This document shows, one piece after another, positions 6,906-9,074 of a stretch of DNA of 9,074 nt (the stretch's first letter is position 1; each line of letters opens with the position of its first letter). The notes under the pieces were generated by a model. The model was not told the origin of the DNA. It saw nothing but the letters and a program-made list of their open reading frames with translations, and searched no databases. The stretch comes from Bacteriovoracaceae bacterium (GTDB taxonomy: Bacteria > Bdellovibrionota > Bacteriovoracia > Bacteriovoracales > Bacteriovoracaceae), in assembly GCA_023954595.1 (NCBI GenBank), contig JAGSHJ010000101.1:1-9074 (forward strand), in the 5' to 3' direction. The position numbers and the translations under genes were made by a program.

Positions 6906-8312
6906 ATGAAACTTATGACCAAAGCTTTTGTTTTCACAATGATGATCAATAGTGCTTGGGGCTTTTCTGGGGATCACCAACCTAAATGGATGGTGGATAA
7001 TGCTCAAGAAAAATTTAGCTCTCTTCCAAAGCATGGACAGTTAAGTACTGAAAAGACTCCTTGGTCTAGTTCCTTTTGGCCACATATCTACGGTGGCATC
7101 ACTTTTAGATGGAATAACTTTTATGATAAGCCAAGTTTTGCTCCACTTCATGTTCGTATTGAAGAAATTGATGAGGAGATTTCAAAACTACAGAAGTCAC
7201 TTTTTGTAGAGGGAAACTCTGTCGCTCATAATAAAGAAATCGTAGAAGAGATTGCACAACTTAACCAAGAAAAGCTTTCTGTAAATTTCGAAAAATCCAA
7301 AGGTCACGACAAATACTTCTTTCAAATCGATAGACCTCAAAGAATGAAAGAGTTGAAGAACTTTAGCCAAGAACAATTGGATAAACTCTCTCCTGCAGAA
7401 AAATTTGATGTTTATATGTACCTTACAACTGGTAAGGACAATGGATTTAAATTAACTAAAGATGTTTTGGATGTAACCTCGCCAAGCGACGCATATTGGG
7501 AAGGCATCTGTAATGGCTGGTCCAGTGCCGCATTGGAATTTAAAGAGCCAAAGGCACAGACAATTAGTGCTAACGGTATAACATTAAATCTTGGAAGCTC
7601 TGATCTTAAGGCCTTGTTAAGCTACTACCATGCCGCAATTACCAATAACTGGGTTACTGCTAAGAGAACAAATACTGGTAGAGTGGGTGAGAGATGTGAA
7701 ACTGCTTTCGCTAAAGAAGCATGGTTTATTAAAGACGGTGTTGAGTATTATAAAAGTATTGAAGATGGTGCAGTTATAGTTAAGCCTGTACCTGAAGAGT
7801 GTGTCGATACCAACCCAGGAACGTTTCACATTGTACTTGCAAACTTAATTGGTATTCAAAACGAAGGCTTTGTTGCAGAGGTTGTTAGAGATAGCGAAGT
7901 ATGGAACCAGCCTGTTTATAAGTACGATACGACAATTGTGTCCGAGAAGAGTAGAAATCTTAAATACGCTACTAAGGGCACGAGAAAACAAGTTGAAGTA
8001 AAGACAACTATGCATTACGCCAATGACGGTGGAAGAATGTTTTGGGTGACTGATGGCACTGATGATGAGTTCTATGCTTGGTGGGACCAAACAACTGGTA
8101 CTGGTAACTATAGAGCTGATAAAAAAGAATTTCATTATATCCTTGATTTGGATAGATCTGGAAAGATTATAGGTGGACGTTGGTTGAGCTATGAAAGACC
8201 GGACTTCCTATGGCTTAAGAAGCAGAGAGGCTTTATGGGCGAAGGAATGCTTTTTGGTATCGTAAGCTACCTTGACGCCCTTAAAGATTTAGTAGAACTA
8301 CAAGACAAATAA
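6906..8312 (+). CDS. Exported GP42-type transglutaminase, second divergent copy
   Basis: A 468-residue paralogue of the enzyme at 3980-5521, also exported (signal peptide about 1-19, MKLMTK start, ending SAWG). Shared landmarks in order: TPWSSSFWP (51-59), FRWN (67-70), LSPAEKFD (161-168), GICNGWSSA (200-208) with nucleophile Cys202, DLKALL (233-238), DTNPGTFH (301-308) with His308, and EVWNQPV (331-337), whose last six residues match the Pep-13 core exactly. GKIIGGRW (419-426) and RPDFLW (431-436) close the domain. It lacks the long N-terminal region of the first copy but has a charged, coiled-coil-like insertion at about 83-128 and an extra stretch between Cys264 and Cys299. At the position of the first copy's Asp338 it has Glu325, while Asp329 is shared with Asp342. 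Outside the motifs the two are quite divergent, so the duplication is old or they were acquired separately. Activity as a cross-linker is inferred from the family. Confidence 0.82.
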   Translation: MKLMTKAFVFTMMINSAWGFSGDHQPKWMVDNAQEKFSSLPKHGQLSTEKTPWSSSFWPHIYGGITFRWNNFYDKPSFAPLHVRIEEIDEEISKLQKSLFVEGNSVAHNKEIVEEIAQLNQEKLSVNFEKSKGHDKYFFQIDRPQRMKELKNFSQEQLDKLSPAEKFDVYMYLTTGKDNGFKLTKDVLDVTSPSDAYWEGICNGWSSAALEFKEPKAQTISANGITLNLGSSDLKALLSYYHAAITNNWVTAKRTNTGRVGERCETAFAKEAWFIKDGVEYYKSIEDGAVIVKPVPEECVDTNPGTFHIVLANLIGIQNEGFVAEVVRDSEVWNQPVYKYDTTIVSEKSRNLKYATKGTRKQVEVKTTMHYANDGGRMFWVTDGTDDEFYAWWDQTTGTGNYRADKKEFHYILDLDRSGKIIGGRWLSYERPDFLWLKKQRGFMGEGMLFGIVSYLDALKDLVELQDK

Positions 8313-8316
8313 TAAA

Positions 8317-8952
8317 TTAAAGCCAGAGTACGTTGTTGCTAAGTTCATCAGCACCGCTCTGGCTTACCTTTTCTGGAAAAGCTGCGATAAGCTTCTCTTC
8401 TAATAAATCAAGACCATTTTTATAGGCCGTGAAGTAGTTCTTCTCAATAAAGCCCTGCTTAATAGTGTCTACAATATCCTGTAACTCTTCTTGTTCGATC
8501 TTCTCTTTAATATTTTTACCAACCAAGATCTCTATTCTTTTCTCAAATAGACTAGCATAGATCATTGTCTCATTTGAATGACTTGCTTTGTCCGAGCAAT
8601 GTGTGAAGAATACTTCTAGTGCCTTCTCATCAACTTCACGTTCTACTTCCGTATCAACTAAGGCCCATGATTTAAAAATATTAATTCGAGCTAAAGGCAA
8701 GAATAAGAAGGTAAGTATTAATTGGCTCACAACATAGAGATAAGAGTAAGCAAACTCAATAAAGTAGCTAATTAACAACGTTGTGAAAAAGGACATGAAT
8801 ATTGAACTTCTAAGCACTGCTCCAGGATATGGATCAGATTCTTTTGCAACTGCAATAACTAATTCTGCACCTGTATTGTTCTCAAACTGTATTACTCTTT
8901 GCTTGAGTTGTTCTTCTTCATTTTTATTAAATATCTTTCCGTTTAAAATCAT
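8317..8952 (-). CDS. TPM-domain membrane protein (downstream partner of a TPM pair)
   Basis: A 211-residue protein resembling the TPM (DUF477, YgcG-like) family, often found as two adjacent genes in Gram-negative bacteria. The N-terminal part has TGAELVIAVAKESDPYP (27-43), typical of the family. A hydrophobic block at about 48-92 probably forms two membrane helices. It is followed by the second half of the domain: VEREVDEKALEVFF (103-116), MIYASLFEKRIEILVGKNI (130-148) and a helical tail ending LIAAFP (188-193). It has no glycine-rich tail of its own. Related TPM domains bear a fold linked to phosphatase activity in plants and to photosystem repair; the bacterial role is poorly defined, with envelope or respiratory-complex maintenance proposed. 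The ATG overlaps the stop of the upstream gene (TAATG), so the two are translationally coupled. An earlier in-frame ATG at 9006 would add an Arg-rich stretch that is only the upstream glycine tail read in another frame. Confidence 0.78.
   Translation of the reverse strand: MILNGKIFNKNEEEQLKQRVIQFENNTGAELVIAVAKESDPYPGAVLRSSIFMSFFTTLLISYFIEFAYSYLYVVSQLILTFLFLPLARINIFKSWALVDTEVEREVDEKALEVFFTHCSDKASHSNETMIYASLFEKRIEILVGKNIKEKIEQEELQDIVDTIKQGFIEKNYFTAYKNGLDLLEEKLIAAFPEKVSQSGADELSNNVLWL
8320..8365. terminator. Inverted repeat between convergent genes, likely bidirectional terminator
   Basis: AAGCCAGAG (8320-8328) and CTCTGGCTT (8357-8365) are perfect nine-base complementary arms. The interior can fold further (TGCT at 8337-8340 with AGCA at 8350-8353). 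A TTTT follows on the plus strand at 8369-8372, and TTTAATTT follows on the minus strand just outside the stem. It sits seven bases after the second transglutaminase stop and inside the last codons of the opposing TPM gene, so it could end transcription from both sides. Confidence 0.5.
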
Positions 8953-9074
8953 TACCAACTCCCTGAAGCGCCACCGCCTGAAAAACCACCGCCGCCGCCG
9001 GACCATCCGCCGCCGCCAGACATACCACCACGTCCGCCGTAGCCTCTTCTTCCACCACTGGCCAACATTGCCAT
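8952..9074 (-). CDS. C-terminal glycine-rich tail of a TPM-domain protein (partial, start beyond window)
   Basis: Only the last 40 residues are visible. They are rich in Gly with Ser, Arg, Tyr and Trp and end in GGGFSGGGASGSW. This terminal signature, with FSGGGASG near the end, is characteristic of YgcG-type TPM membrane proteins, where it follows the TPM domain and a membrane helix. The open frame continues through the right edge without a stop. Its TAA shares one base with the ATG of the TPM gene downstream, so they form an operon. The run of GGC/GGT codons makes this the most GC-rich patch of the window, explained by glycine coding rather than transfer. The identity of the missing part is inferred from the tail and the neighbour. 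Confidence 0.72.
   Translation of the reverse strand: MAMLASGGRRGYGGRGGMSGGGGWSGGGGGFSGGGASGSW

Noticed and set aside
8953..9006. Arg-rich N-terminal extension of the TPM protein
   Set aside because: These 18 residues are the glycine-coding tail of the upstream gene read in another frame; the TAATG overlap gives the natural start at 8952.
8955..9020. Possible foreign GC-rich island or triplet-repeat expansion
   Set aside because: The GGC/GGT runs are explained by the conserved glycine-rich tail of YgcG-type TPM proteins, so neither transfer nor an unstable repeat is needed.

Overview
This is an AT-rich chromosomal window from a Gram-negative bacterium. It carries genes for a type II NADH dehydrogenase, a CHASE-domain receptor, TPM-domain membrane proteins and several exported enzymes with Sec signal peptides. 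The base composition, gene style and load of secreted peptidases would fit a Bdellovibrionota (Bacteriovorax/Halobacteriovorax-like) or other marine gammaproteobacterial/deltaproteobacterial-grade lineage. That taxonomic guess is inference; there is no rRNA or other marker here. I see no mobile element, tRNA, rRNA or CRISPR array, and no stretch over 300 bases without a gene.

Layout from left to right: (1) 1-1049, minus strand, the N-terminal 349 residues of a membrane receptor with a CHASE sensor domain; its output domain lies beyond the left edge. (2) 1227-2456, plus strand, ndh, a type II NADH:quinone dehydrogenase transcribed divergently from the receptor. (3) 2458-3795, minus strand, an exported M1/M61-like gluzincin metallopeptidase whose stop codon is one base from the ndh stop. 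(4) After a 184-base divergent promoter region, a plus-strand cluster: 3980-5521, a transglutaminase of the GP42 'elicitor' type; 5523-6797, an exported clostripain-type (C11) cysteine peptidase starting with GTG after a 1-base gap; and 6906-8312, a second, divergent GP42-type transglutaminase. (5) On the minus strand, converging on that cluster, a pair of TPM-domain genes: 8317-8952 complete, and 8952-9074, the glycine-rich tail of its upstream partner.

The centre of interest is the transglutaminase / C11 peptidase / transglutaminase cluster. Both transglutaminases keep a GxCxGW cysteine motif, a NPGxxH histidine motif and a VWN(Q/H)PV element. That element is the core of Pep-13, the peptide by which plants recognise the Phytophthora cell-wall transglutaminase GP42. 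Bacterial relatives of GP42 are known in marine Vibrio. A tandem pair enclosing a secreted Arg/Lys-type protease, with a metallopeptidase divergent from it, suggests an extracellular protein cross-linking module in which the protease may process the transglutaminases or their substrates. The enzyme classes rest on motifs seen in the sequence; the joint function is inference.
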